Below, piece by piece: positions 33,076 to 42,322 of a stretch of DNA of 64,000 nucleotides. This DNA comes from Candidatus Gastranaerophilales bacterium. Its GTDB lineage: Bacteria > Cyanobacteriota > Vampirovibrionia > Gastranaerophilales > Gastranaerophilaceae. The stretch's first letter is position 1. The number at the start of each line of letters is the position of its first letter. The position numbers and the translations under genes are program-made. Where the stretch lies: the NCBI GenBank assembly GCA_944324255.1, contig CALUVM010000007.1, positions 1 to 64,000 of the forward strand, written 5' to 3'. The notes beneath the pieces are model-generated. The model worked only from the letters and a program-made list of their open reading frames with translations. It did not search any database and was not told the DNA's origin.

Positions 33076-33684
33076 ATGCCTTTAATTGATTTAGATGACG
33101 AATTTTTGGAATTGTTTTACAACATTACTAACGAAAAAGTTCCTAAAAATGTTGAACTAATCGATTTAAAGAAACAGTTAATAAATATAGTTGATACCCT
33201 GAAAGAATTGAACAGAAACGCTAAGAAGCCTATATCAAATAAGATTCTCGGGTTTACTGATGAGTCGGACGAAGATTCTAAGAATCCTGCTATTCTTGTT
33301 GTTGATGACCTCGGAGTTATTACTTATCAGCTCAAAGTATTATTATCACAGTTTGAGTATGATATAGATTGTTCTCAAGAAATTTATGATGCGGTAAGTA
33401 AGTTTAAAAAACGTAAGTATCGTTATGTTGTAATGGATTTGTTTATTCCGACCGAACGAGAAGGGTTTATTCTTTTAACAGAATTAAAAAAAATGGCAGC
33501 CGCTTCAGGTGTCAAGACTGTTATCGGTGTAATTACGGCTTCTCCTAGAAAAGAAATAGAACAACAATGTAAAAACCGCGGGGCAGATTTCTTCCTTGAA
33601 AAAAATAATGATTGGCAGAATTCTTTATACAAAATTATGGATGCTTATATCCATGAAGACAGCGATTCTGAGGAAGATTTTTAA
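33076..33684 (+). CDS. Receiver-domain protein with a unique N-terminus
   Basis: A 202-aa protein. About 65 helical residues precede a CheY-like receiver domain with the acidic pair D77-D78 (VVDD), phosphoacceptor D121 in VVMDLFIP, a Thr in GVITASP and the conserved Lys in FFLEKNN. It has no output domain, so it probably signals by protein contact. A TATAAT box and CAGGAG precede it. The sdaAB gene starts 2 bases after its stop, so it may sit in one transcript with serine dehydratase, an unusual pairing. No kinase is near. Confidence 0.8.
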   Translation: MPLIDLDDEFLELFYNITNEKVPKNVELIDLKKQLINIVDTLKELNRNAKKPISNKILGFTDESDEDSKNPAILVVDDLGVITYQLKVLLSQFEYDIDCSQEIYDAVSKFKKRKYRYVVMDLFIPTEREGFILLTELKKMAAASGVKTVIGVITASPRKEIEQQCKNRGADFFLEKNNDWQNSLYKIMDAYIHEDSDSEEDF

Positions 33685-33686
33685 AA

Positions 33687-34340
33687 ATGGAGCAAAAATC
33701 AATATTTTCAGTCATTTCCCCTATAATGGTCGGACCTTCAAGCTCTCACACCGCAGGTGCTGTAAGGCTGGGGCTGATGGCGAGAAATATTTACAAGGAA
33801 AGCTTTTCAAAAGTAAAATTTGTTCTGTATAATTCTTTTGCGACAACCGGTTTCGGACACGGAACTGATAAAGGACTTCTGGCAGGTCTGCTGGGCTATA
33901 CAGTAGATGATTCGCTTATAAAAGATATTTTTAATATAGTAAAAGATGTTGAATATTCTTATGAATATGTGCAGGATATCTCACGACATCCGAATTCCGT
34001 CGATATAATAATTGACGACAGAATGAAAATTTCCGGCGATTCTGTAGGAGCAGGAGAAATCCGTATTAATAATATTGACGGGTTCGAGGTTAATATAAAG
34101 GGGAATTATGATACCTTGCTTTTGATGTATAAAGATAAACCCGGTATGATATCTGAAGTAGCTGAAATAATTCAAAAACAAAGAATAAATATCGCAACAC
34201 TCCACTGTGACAGAAGTTCAAAAGGCGGGGTTGCTTCAATGTGTATTGAACTGGATATTCCTGCAGGCGATGATATAGTTAATGAAATCAAAAAGCTTAG
34301 TGACGTGTTTTTTGTTACAAATGTTAGGAAGTTAAAATAA
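33687..34340 (+). CDS. sdaAB: L-serine dehydratase, beta subunit
   Basis: One half of the iron-sulfur L-serine dehydratase that deaminates serine to pyruvate and ammonia. The 217-aa protein has SPIMVGPSSSHTAGAVRLG at the N-terminus and an ACT domain in about 145-215 (LLMYKDKPGMISEVAEII), which senses serine in relatives. It overlaps the alpha-subunit gene by one base. The two-gene form is common in Gram-positive bacteria and anaerobes. Confidence 0.94.
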   Translation: MEQKSIFSVISPIMVGPSSSHTAGAVRLGLMARNIYKESFSKVKFVLYNSFATTGFGHGTDKGLLAGLLGYTVDDSLIKDIFNIVKDVEYSYEYVQDISRHPNSVDIIIDDRMKISGDSVGAGEIRINNIDGFEVNIKGNYDTLLLMYKDKPGMISEVAEIIQKQRINIATLHCDRSSKGGVASMCIELDIPAGDDIVNEIKKLSDVFFVTNVRKLK

Positions 34341-35212
34341 TGGCAATTTTGTCTTTTGAAGAATTGAAAAATAGATGCGGGAGTAAATCCGTTTATGAAG
34401 TGGCACAAGAAGAAGAGTCCAGTCTGTCTGAAATCGAAGTCGATGTGGTAAGACTAAAGGTCTTAGAAGATTTAACCGCAATGAAAGCCGCAATAAAAAA
34501 TGGTTTGAAGTCTACAGAAAAAGGAATTTCAGGCTGGTGCGGCGATGATTGTGCAAAACTTAGAAAACGTTACCGTGATACTGAAACTCTCTTCGGAAAA
34601 GTTTTTGAAAAAATAACTGCTTACGCTCTTGCAACAGCGGAAGAAAATTTAAGAATGGGAAGAATTGTAGCCTGCCCGACTGCAGGTTCCTGCGGGATAG
34701 TCCCTTCTGTGATAATTGCTGTAGCAGAGGAAAGAAAGATTCCGGAATCTAAACAAATCGACGCTCTTCTGACAGCGGGCATGATAGGCTTAATTGTATC
34801 AAATAAAGTCCAGCTTGCCGGTGCTGTAGCAGGATGTCAGGCAGAATGCGGAGTCGCTTCTGCTATGGCGGCAGGTGCTCTGGTTGAAATGCTCGGCGGA
34901 AATACTGAGGAAATACTTCAGGCTGCTGCACTTGCAATGAAAAATATTTTAGGACTTACGTGTGATCCGGTTTGCGGTCTGGTAGAGGTCCCCTGTATAA
35001 AAAGAAATGCTTTCCTTGGCGTTCATGCGGTGACTGCTGCAGAACTTGCACTATGCGGTGTTGAAAGCAAAATTCCGATAGATGAAGTTACAGATGTTTT
35101 AAAAAGAACAGGTGAACTTATGTCACCTGTCCTTAAAGAAACTTCAACAGGAGGGTTAGCTAAAACTAAAACAGCCCTCGAGTTAGAAAAAGTTTTATTT
35201 AACAAGAATTAA
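34340..35212 (+). CDS. sdaAA: L-serine dehydratase, alpha subunit
   Basis: The catalytic half with the oxygen-sensitive [4Fe-4S] cluster. The 290-aa protein has CPTAGSCGIVPS at about 112-123, GCQAECGVASAMAAGALVEM and DPVCGLVEVPCIKRN, which carry the cluster and serine-binding residues. Use of serine as carbon and energy source in an anaerobic gut organism fits. It ends 4 bases into the convergent pheS. Confidence 0.95.
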   Translation: MAILSFEELKNRCGSKSVYEVAQEEESSLSEIEVDVVRLKVLEDLTAMKAAIKNGLKSTEKGISGWCGDDCAKLRKRYRDTETLFGKVFEKITAYALATAEENLRMGRIVACPTAGSCGIVPSVIIAVAEERKIPESKQIDALLTAGMIGLIVSNKVQLAGAVAGCQAECGVASAMAAGALVEMLGGNTEEILQAAALAMKNILGLTCDPVCGLVEVPCIKRNAFLGVHAVTAAELALCGVESKIPIDEVTDVLKRTGELMSPVLKETSTGGLAKTKTALELEKVLFNKN

Positions 35213-36243
35213 AACTGTTCCAGAAAACGTTTATCGTTGTTGAAGAAGAGTCTAATGTCATCAATTGCATATTTAAGCATTGACATTCTCTCTACCCCGA
35301 GCCCGAAAGCAAAACCCGAGTATACTTCCGGATCTATTCCGACTCCTTTAAGTACGTTGACGTCAACCATGCCGGCACCAAGGACTTCCAGCCAGCCTGT
35401 TCCGCTGCATGTGCGGCAGCCTTTGCCCTGACACATTATGCATTGAACATCAACTTCTGCAGAAGGTTCGGTAAACGGAAAGAAACTGCTTCTAAATCTT
35501 GTAGGTCTTGCAGAACCGAAATATAATCTGATAAATTCATTCAGAACGCCTTTTAAATCACCGAATGTAATGCCTTTATCAACATAAAGTCCTTCTATTT
35601 GGTGGAAGAAGTTGTTTTTTCTTGAATTTATATTTTCATTTCTGTAAACACGTCCCGGAGCAATAACCTTAATCGGAGGCTTCTGGTTTTCCATAACATG
35701 AATTTGTGCTCCGGAGGTTTGGCTTCTTAATACGGCATTGGGAATGCCTTTTAAATAAAAAGTGTCCTGAACATCTCTAGCCGGATGGTCTTTAGGAACA
35801 TTAAGCATATCAAAATTATAATATTCTGTTTCAACTTCCGGTGATAACTCAGGTGCTATAACTGAGAATCCGAGGTTTTGGAAGATAGAAACAATCTCAT
35901 TTGTTGTAGATGTTATCGGGTGAACCTTCCCTTCAGGAATATATTTACCGCTTAAAGTTATGTCAATTCTGTCATGTTGAAGTTTTTCGTTCAATTCTCT
36001 TTCATAAAAAATATCATGCTTTTCTTTAAGCAGAGCTTCTAAATCCTGAGTAATCTGGTTAGCCAGCGAGCCTATAGTCCTTTTTTCTTCATCAGGCAGA
36101 TCTTTTAAGCCTTTTTTTATAGAGTTAAATTCGCCTTTTCTGCTTAAGTATTTAAGACGGATTTCATCAATATCATTAATGGTTTGAGCTTTTTCAATAT
36201 CAGCTTTTGCAGATGAGTAAATATTTTCCAGTTGTGTTTTCAT
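35209..36243 (-). CDS. pheS: Phenylalanine-tRNA ligase, alpha subunit
   Basis: Charges tRNA-Phe as part of an alpha2-beta2 enzyme. The 344-aa length is normal. An N-terminal coiled-coil for tRNA binding is followed by the class II core with motif 2 (PGRVYRNENINSRKNNFFHQIEGL) and motif 3 (GFAFGLGVERMSML). A CxxC...CxxC zinc-like cluster (MCQGKGCRTCSG) near residue 270 is frequent in PheS. AGGGAG precedes the ATG. The usual pheT partner is not adjacent, so the two subunits are encoded apart. Confidence 0.96.
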   Translation of the reverse strand: MKTQLENIYSSAKADIEKAQTINDIDEIRLKYLSRKGEFNSIKKGLKDLPDEEKRTIGSLANQITQDLEALLKEKHDIFYERELNEKLQHDRIDITLSGKYIPEGKVHPITSTTNEIVSIFQNLGFSVIAPELSPEVETEYYNFDMLNVPKDHPARDVQDTFYLKGIPNAVLRSQTSGAQIHVMENQKPPIKVIAPGRVYRNENINSRKNNFFHQIEGLYVDKGITFGDLKGVLNEFIRLYFGSARPTRFRSSFFPFTEPSAEVDVQCIMCQGKGCRTCSGTGWLEVLGAGMVDVNVLKGVGIDPEVYSGFAFGLGVERMSMLKYAIDDIRLFFNNDKRFLEQF

Positions 36244-36307
36244 AATTTATATCGTTCTCCCTTTAAAAATAATACTCCGACTATACTGAAAAGTAAATAT
36301 ATTGAAT

Positions 36308-36802
36308 CTAATTACCGCTTATAACGCTTTGTCCTGCGATTTTTTCACCTTCTATCAAATATCGGGCATATTCTGTTTTCATCAAGTGATTATCGATAAG
36401 CGAATAAGATTCTAAAGTTAGACTGTTAATCCCGCTGAAAGTATTGTCATTCAACCGTATTGTAACGGTGTCTGTTAATACTTTGTTATTGTCATAAGGC
36501 AGTTTTTTTGAGAAAACTATTAGATTTCCTTCAACGGTACTGACTGATATATCAGCTTTAGCTCCGCTGAACGGGTTATCAAGAGTTATTTTATCTCCTA
36601 CTCTTGAAAGGTTCCAAAAATCAATACTCTGTGGTTTAAAAGTGGTTCTGCTGTTAGTATCGTCAAGCTTTGCGTTAACTCTCCAGCTTCCGTAAAGAGC
36701 CTTCGGTACATCTTCTACAGAAACACCGGCTTTTAAAACTATATCCTGTGCAAAAACTGGAAGGATTAATAACAAAAATAGGATTAGTAATATTCTTTTC
36801 AT
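36308..36802 (-). CDS. Exported protein of unknown function
   Basis: A 164-aa protein with a signal peptide (1-18, cleavage after VFA) and a beta-rich mature part containing LYGSWRVNAKLDDTNSRTTF and ADISVSTVEGNLIVFSKKL. The pattern suggests a lipocalin-like or beta-barrel fold, but no family is certain. No ribosome site is present; TATAAT lies 7 bases before the ATG, suggesting a leaderless mRNA. It stands alone. Confidence 0.65.
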   Translation of the reverse strand: MKRILLILFLLLILPVFAQDIVLKAGVSVEDVPKALYGSWRVNAKLDDTNSRTTFKPQSIDFWNLSRVGDKITLDNPFSGAKADISVSTVEGNLIVFSKKLPYDNNKVLTDTVTIRLNDNTFSGINSLTLESYSLIDNHLMKTEYARYLIEGEKIAGQSVISGN

Positions 36803-36913
36803 AATTTTAATTATACAGATTTTTGAATAAATGTCATCAGCTTAAAGATTTGGCGGATGAATGTGAACTCTATCCCTCTTTACCCTGTGCTAAGGACGTG
36901 ATAATATCAACTT

Positions 36914-37747
36914 ATGCTTTCTATAATTATTCCTGTTTATAACTCCGAAAAATATCTGGAAGAATGTCTAAGCAGTGTTCTTAACCAGACACTTAAAGAT
37001 ATAGAAATAATTTGTGTAAATGACGGCTCAATGGATAATTCCCTTAAAATTCTGGAAGATATTGCAGCACAAGATTTACGGGTCAGAATAATTAATCAGG
37101 AAAATAAAGGACAGGGTAATGCAAGAAACGCCGGTTTGGAGGCTGCAAGCGGCGATTATGTCGGATTTGTTGATTCTGATGATTTTATCAGTCCTGATTT
37201 TTATGAAAAGCTTTATTTATACAATGACGATATTATTTTATCCACCCGAAGGCAGTATTATGAGAATGGAAAGTTTAGAAGCAAAAACTTTAAGGTAAGA
37301 GATAAAAAGAGTATTATTTTAAAGAATGCAAATATTTATAACAAAATTTACCGCAAAGAATTTTTAATAAATAATGATATAAAATTTTACGGTAAAACAA
37401 ATATTGCAGAAGATAACTATTTTTCGGTTAAAGCTCTTCTAAAAGCCGAAAGTATCAAAATTATTAAAGGCGGGACTTACTATTACAGAGTGGTGAGCAA
37501 TTCTACTATTCATAAAACTTTAACCCGGGAAGATTTTATTATTCTGGATATTATGCAAAGAATTAAATCTTTTGACCCGCTATCTAAAATAATTGATACT
37601 AAAATAAATCAGGAGCTAAATATTTTTTATAAGCGTCTTAATCCGGATTTGCAGAAATTTTTCCGTGAAGAAGCTAAGAAAATGTTTCCGAATGTAAAAC
37701 TCAAAGAAAAATTTTCCCTTAAATTATTCAGCAGACTTTGTTTGTAG
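36914..37747 (+). CDS. Glycosyltransferase family 2
   Basis: A 277-aa soluble GT-A glycosyltransferase. It starts MLSIIIPVYNSEKYLEE, has CVNDGSMDNS near 36-45 and the metal-binding DSDD in GFVDSDDF near 88. EDNYF near 158 is the likely catalytic region. It probably transfers a sugar onto a surface glycan or lipid. The leader has no ribosome site and GATAAT is 8 bases before the ATG. It is followed by valS after 31 bases. Its substrate is unknown. Confidence 0.85.
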   Translation: MLSIIIPVYNSEKYLEECLSSVLNQTLKDIEIICVNDGSMDNSLKILEDIAAQDLRVRIINQENKGQGNARNAGLEAASGDYVGFVDSDDFISPDFYEKLYLYNDDIILSTRRQYYENGKFRSKNFKVRDKKSIILKNANIYNKIYRKEFLINNDIKFYGKTNIAEDNYFSVKALLKAESIKIIKGGTYYYRVVSNSTIHKTLTREDFIILDIMQRIKSFDPLSKIIDTKINQELNIFYKRLNPDLQKFFREEAKKMFPNVKLKEKFSLKLFSRLCL

Positions 37748-37778
37748 TAAAATTTAATTACTAAAGAGAGGATAATTT

Positions 37779-40448
37779 ATGGAAACTAAGATAAAAACAG
37801 AAGATTTACCTACGGTTTACGACCCCAAGTCTACCGAAGAGAAGATGTATAAATTTTGGGAAGACGGAGAATATTTTAAAGCGGATGCGCATTCTAACAA
37901 GCCTCCGTTTACAATTGTAATTCCGCCTCCGAATGTTACCGGTGTTCTTCACATGGGACACGCCCTTGACGGAACATTACAGGATATCCTTACCCGTTAT
38001 CACAGAATGAGCGGTTATGAAGCGCTCTGGATTCCGGGAACTGATCACGCTGGTATCGCAACTCAAGCTGTTGTAGAAAAAGAGCTCAGAAAAGAAGGGC
38101 TTAGCCGCCACGATATAGGACGGGAAGAATTCCTAAAACGCACATGGAAATGGGCAAATGAACATAAATCAGCTATCTTAAACCAGTTTAAAAGACTCGG
38201 TGCATCTTTTGATCTTTCAAGAGAAAGATTCACTTTTGATAAAGGCTGCTCTGATGCTGTTAAAGAAGTTTTTGTAACTCTTTATAATAAAGGCTTAATC
38301 TATAAAGGAGCTTATATTGTAAACTGGTGCCCTCGATGCCAGAGCGCTATTTCTGATATCGAGACGGAATACGAAACTGAACAGGGACATTTGTGGGAAA
38401 TATCTTATCCTCTTGTAGGTGAACCGGGCGCAATTATTGTTGCAACAACCAGACCTGAAACTATGTTCGGTGATGTTGCTATTGCTGTTCATCCTTCCGA
38501 TAAGAAATACTCTGAACTTATCGGAAAAACCGTTATGATTCCGCTTTCAGGAAGAAGAATCCCTATTATTGCGGATGAATATGTTGATAAATCTTTCGGA
38601 ACAGGTGCCGTTAAAATCACTCCGGCTCACGATCCAAACGATTATGAAGTAGGCAAACGCCACAACTTCCAGCCGATATGGGTTATTGATGAAGAAGGCA
38701 AGATGAAATCCTGTGCAGAAGTTCCGCCTGATTATCAAGGGTTAGACCGTTATGAAGCACGTAAGAAAATTGTTGATATGCTAAGCTACAACAACTTCTT
38801 GCTTAGAATAAAAGACCACGAACACAATGTCGGAAAGTGCCAGAGATGCAACACTACTATTGAACCTCTTCTTTCCGAACAGTGGTTTGTAAAAATGGGG
38901 CCTCTGGCTAAAGAAGCAATTGCAGCGGTTAAAGACGGTAGAATTAAATTCATTCCTGAACGCTGGGAAAAGAACTATCTGGGCTGGATGGAAAACATCC
39001 GTGACTGGTGTATTTCCCGTCAATTATGGTGGGGACATCAGATTCCGGCTTATTATCATAAAAAGACTGGTGAGATGGTTGTAGCCAAAGAAAATCCGGA
39101 TCCGGAAAACTATGTACAGGATTCAGACTGTCTTGATACCTGGTTCTCATCAGGTTTGTGGCCGTTCTCAACAATGGGATTCCCTAATGCTGAAACCGAT
39201 GACTTTAAAAAATTCTACCCGACTTCAGTTCTTGTAACAGGGTTTGATATTATCTTCTTCTGGGTTGCAAGAATGATTACTATGGGTCTTGAATTTACAG
39301 GAAAAGCACCTTTTTCAACGGTTTATATTCACGGTTTAATTCGTGACGAAAAGGGGCAGAAGATGTCTAAATCAAAAGGCAACACAATAGATCCGGTTAA
39401 AATTATTGATAAATACGGCTGTGATGCTTTAAGATTTACAATGACTTCGCTCTGTACATACGGCGGGCAGGATATCAAGGTTTCTGACGAGAGATTTGAA
39501 TACGGAAGGAACTTCGCTAACAAGCTCTGGAATGCTTCCCGCTTCGTTTTGATGAACCTAGAAGGTGTTGACAACAAACCGATTGATAAAGATAAACTTA
39601 CTCTTGTTGACAAATGGATACTTAACCAGCTTAATGAAACAGCTAAAATTGTTAACAAGTATATGAAAGAGTACAGAATAGGGGAGATTGCACATACTTT
39701 GTATGATTTCTTCAGAAGCGAATACTGTGATTGGTATGTTGAAATTGCAAAAATTCAGCTTGCGGATGAAGATTTGAAACTCAACACTCAAAGAGTTTTG
39801 AGATATGTTCTCGATATGTCTTTAAGGCTCCTTCACCCGATTATGCCGCATATAACAGAACAGGTTTGGCAGGGCTTAGTTGGAACTTACGGATTAGGCA
39901 GTGATATTGATACTCCATCTGCGCTTGTTATAGCTAAATATCCTGCATACAGCGATTCTTTGAGCTACCCGAAAGAAGCTGAGGAAATGAAACTTGTGTT
40001 TGAAACAATATCTTCTCTAAGAAATGTCAGACAAAGCTTTAATATACCGGCTTCCGCTACGGTTGATGTTGAAATAAGAGCAGAAGGTAAAGAAAAAGAT
40101 ATTTTTGGAGAAATAGAAGCCTATATTCACAGACTTGCAAGAGTTAATAAAATTACTTATGCTGATATGAATGCTTCTGTACCTCCGAAATCTGCAACTG
40201 CTGTAGTTTCAGCTTCTAAGCTAATTGTTCCTCTCGCGGATTTAATTGATTTGGATTCAGAAATCAAGCGTCAGGAAAAGAAACTTGAAAAACTGCTGAA
40301 TGAAAAGAATTCCCTTCTGGGCAGAATGAAAAACGAAAAATTTGTCGCTAATGCGCCAAAAGAACTCGTTGAGCAAACTAATGCCAGAATTGAAGAAATT
40401 TCTGTTCAGGAAAAAACTATCAAGGATTTGATTGAATCTTTGAAATAA
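37779..40448 (+). CDS. valS: Valine-tRNA ligase
   Basis: Charges tRNA-Val and edits misacylated threonine. The 889-aa class I synthetase has PPPNVTGVLHMGHAL (HIGH box) at residues 50-64, the CP1 editing domain (TTRPETMFGDVAIAVHP), the KMSKS loop GQKMSKSKGN near 527, and the C-terminal coiled-coil arm typical of ValRS. GAGAGG precedes the ATG. A terminator follows. The call is secure. Confidence 0.97.
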   Translation: METKIKTEDLPTVYDPKSTEEKMYKFWEDGEYFKADAHSNKPPFTIVIPPPNVTGVLHMGHALDGTLQDILTRYHRMSGYEALWIPGTDHAGIATQAVVEKELRKEGLSRHDIGREEFLKRTWKWANEHKSAILNQFKRLGASFDLSRERFTFDKGCSDAVKEVFVTLYNKGLIYKGAYIVNWCPRCQSAISDIETEYETEQGHLWEISYPLVGEPGAIIVATTRPETMFGDVAIAVHPSDKKYSELIGKTVMIPLSGRRIPIIADEYVDKSFGTGAVKITPAHDPNDYEVGKRHNFQPIWVIDEEGKMKSCAEVPPDYQGLDRYEARKKIVDMLSYNNFLLRIKDHEHNVGKCQRCNTTIEPLLSEQWFVKMGPLAKEAIAAVKDGRIKFIPERWEKNYLGWMENIRDWCISRQLWWGHQIPAYYHKKTGEMVVAKENPDPENYVQDSDCLDTWFSSGLWPFSTMGFPNAETDDFKKFYPTSVLVTGFDIIFFWVARMITMGLEFTGKAPFSTVYIHGLIRDEKGQKMSKSKGNTIDPVKIIDKYGCDALRFTMTSLCTYGGQDIKVSDERFEYGRNFANKLWNASRFVLMNLEGVDNKPIDKDKLTLVDKWILNQLNETAKIVNKYMKEYRIGEIAHTLYDFFRSEYCDWYVEIAKIQLADEDLKLNTQRVLRYVLDMSLRLLHPIMPHITEQVWQGLVGTYGLGSDIDTPSALVIAKYPAYSDSLSYPKEAEEMKLVFETISSLRNVRQSFNIPASATVDVEIRAEGKEKDIFGEIEAYIHRLARVNKITYADMNASVPPKSATAVVSASKLIVPLADLIDLDSEIKRQEKKLEKLLNEKNSLLGRMKNEKFVANAPKELVEQTNARIEEISVQEKTIKDLIESLK

Positions 40449-40464
40449 TTTTGTTATTATTTAG

Positions 40465-40500
40465 GGGCAAGATTTTTATATTTAATCTTGCCCGTTTATA
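40465..40500 (+). terminator. Terminator-like hairpin after valS
   Basis: GGGCAAGATT / AATCTTGCCC (40465-40474 and 40484-40493) with a 9-base loop, followed by GTTTATATTTT. Confidence 0.75.
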
Positions 40501-40522
40501 TTTTAAAAATAAGGAGAATTAG

Positions 40523-41248
40523 ATGAGAGAAGCTTTTAGTTACATGTTTAAAGACAATATGTTCAAACAGAAGTGGGCTACTTATTTTTGTTTCGCATTT
40601 TTAGGTGCGTTTTTTACCAATCTTGGTAACTCACCCGCACTCGGGTCTTTAAAAATTTATGCTCCGTTATTTTTAATACTGGGAGTTGTTATAATGTTTA
40701 TCCCATCCGGCTATATTATAGCTTGTATAAGAGCATTGGCAGGTCAAAAAGAAAATTATGTACTTCCGGCATTTAATTATAAACATAATACGTTTACCGG
40801 ATTTAAATTCTGGGTTGCTGTACTTATTTTGAGCTTGATTTTTGGTATTGGCTGCGCTGTTTTTTCTGCTGTCATTGCGGTAATTGCAGGTATATTAAAA
40901 GCCAGAATTCTTGCAATAGTCGGAATTACTTTTATAATGGTGCTGCCGCTTCTTATAATAGCGTATTATACGTTAGCTCTAAATAGAATCTTTGCTGATA
41001 CTGACAGCTGGATTTCTTTTATTAAATTTAAAGAAGCTACAGCTATGATTAAAAATGCTGCTCATTATAATAAGTGGTTCTTTATATTTATACCGTTAAA
41101 TATTTTGTCCGGTATAATTAGCGGTGTCTTGTTTGCACTAAGTGCCAAATCAATAGACGGGCTTGCCATAGCAACACTTGTTTCGGCTATGATTGCATCT
41201 TATGTTGCTTTTGTTAACGCATATATAACAGCAAAGTCCGTTGAATAA
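40523..41248 (+). CDS. Polytopic membrane protein (DUF4013-like), paralog 1
   Basis: A 241-aa protein with about six membrane helices. The start MREAFSYMFKDNMFKQKW and the IIACIRALAGQKENYVLPAFN segment resemble the DUF4013 family of unknown function. The protein at 41603 is a clear paralog (FTYMFKDNKF, ALNEQKDNYVLPFFNFKNN). AAGGAG precedes the ATG. The two paralogs flank a small exported protein, and the three may work together in the envelope. No transport or enzyme motif is visible. Confidence 0.72.
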   Translation: MREAFSYMFKDNMFKQKWATYFCFAFLGAFFTNLGNSPALGSLKIYAPLFLILGVVIMFIPSGYIIACIRALAGQKENYVLPAFNYKHNTFTGFKFWVAVLILSLIFGIGCAVFSAVIAVIAGILKARILAIVGITFIMVLPLLIIAYYTLALNRIFADTDSWISFIKFKEATAMIKNAAHYNKWFFIFIPLNILSGIISGVLFALSAKSIDGLAIATLVSAMIASYVAFVNAYITAKSVE

Positions 41249-41258
41249 AATTATTGCT

Positions 41259-41295
41259 AAGAAGGCGGGCGGCGCATTGCGCCGCCCGCCTTCTT
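41259..41295 (+). terminator. Strong GC-rich hairpin
   Basis: A perfect 17-bp stem (41259-41275 with 41279-41295) and the loop ATT. It is nearly pure G+C in the centre, unlike its surroundings. It probably terminates the first paralog's mRNA; the following T-run is poor. Confidence 0.8.
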
Positions 41296-41333
41296 ATTAT
41301 ACAAATATCTAAAGAATAGTGTATAATATTCTT

Positions 41334-41588
41334 ATGAAAAAGTTTCTTTTATTAATTTTTCTATGTTTAATTTGTTCTCCGGTTTATGCGGACAGTATTA
41401 ATCCTTATGTCTATAAAACCATGACAAACCGGTCATACAGGAATAATTACGCAAGACAGATTGACAACCGTCCGATACCATACTGGCAGCAGCAATCAAA
41501 CTTTGCAACAAGAAACAGAGGATACACAAACTATTCAAATTATAATAACTATTCATCACAGCAGTATTACAGAGGCAGAAGATATTAA
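41334..41588 (+). CDS. Small exported Tyr/Asn-rich protein
   Basis: An 84-aa protein with a signal peptide (about 1-19, cleavage after VYA). The mature part of about 65 residues is low-complexity, rich in Tyr, Asn, Arg and Gln (SNYNNYSSQQYYRGRRY at the end). The ATG at 41334 is chosen because TATAAT (41322-41327) lies 6 bases before it and the signal peptide then begins properly. It may be a surface or matrix peptide; no family is known. Confidence 0.65.
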   Translation: MKKFLLLIFLCLICSPVYADSINPYVYKTMTNRSYRNNYARQIDNRPIPYWQQQSNFATRNRGYTNYSNYNNYSSQQYYRGRRY

Positions 41589-41602
41589 GAGAGGTGTATT
41601 AA

Positions 41603-42322
41603 ATGCTCAAATCTTTTACTTATATGTTTAAAGATAACAAGTTCTTTCATAAGGTTTCCATTTATTTTTTCTTTTTATTAATTGGCAATTTAGGATTGAA
41701 CTATATCTATATAACAAAAGATTACAGTGCCATTGCTTTGACAGGACTTTTGGTAAGCGGCTTTTTTATGTTACTTGCAAACGGATACATGCTTTCTTGC
41801 ATAAAAGCATTAAACGAGCAAAAAGATAATTATGTACTTCCATTCTTTAATTTTAAAAATAATTTTATTTATGGATTTAAGTATTTTATCTCGACACTTT
41901 TGCTGGTACTCTTTGGCGGAATTTTATATATCGTGTGCTTCTGTGCTGCAAAAATAATTCATCCTTTGTTAGGAATAGTTATACAGCTTTTATTACCTAT
42001 TACAATACTGATATTCTCTTTATCATTTAATTATATGCTGGCAATAAAAGGATGGTGGACTTCCTTTATCAAGTGGGGAAATGCTATTGACCTTATAAAA
42101 AACAGTGGTAAAACGTATTGGATTGCTGTTGGTTTGGCTGCTTTGGTTATATTAATTCCGCATCTTATTACAGAACTTGGAATTCCGTCTGTATGCAGTT
42201 ATTTAAGATATCCTACAGCAGCAGTAATAGTTGGAGAATCTTTGTTTGCAAGTATATTTGCTGCATACACCGTTTACATTTGGGCATATCTGTGCGCAAA
42301 AGCAATTAATACAGAAATATGA
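41603..42322 (+). CDS. Polytopic membrane protein (DUF4013-like), paralog 2
   Basis: A 239-aa protein with about six membrane helices, similar along its length to the protein at 40523-41248 in helix spacing and in the QKDNYVLPFFNFKNNFIYGFKYF segment. GAGAGGTG precedes the ATG. Its TGA overlaps the ATG of rqcH (ATGA), so translation of the two is coupled, although a functional link is not known. Confidence 0.72.
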   Translation: MLKSFTYMFKDNKFFHKVSIYFFFLLIGNLGLNYIYITKDYSAIALTGLLVSGFFMLLANGYMLSCIKALNEQKDNYVLPFFNFKNNFIYGFKYFISTLLLVLFGGILYIVCFCAAKIIHPLLGIVIQLLLPITILIFSLSFNYMLAIKGWWTSFIKWGNAIDLIKNSGKTYWIAVGLAALVILIPHLITELGIPSVCSYLRYPTAAVIVGESLFASIFAAYTVYIWAYLCAKAINTEI

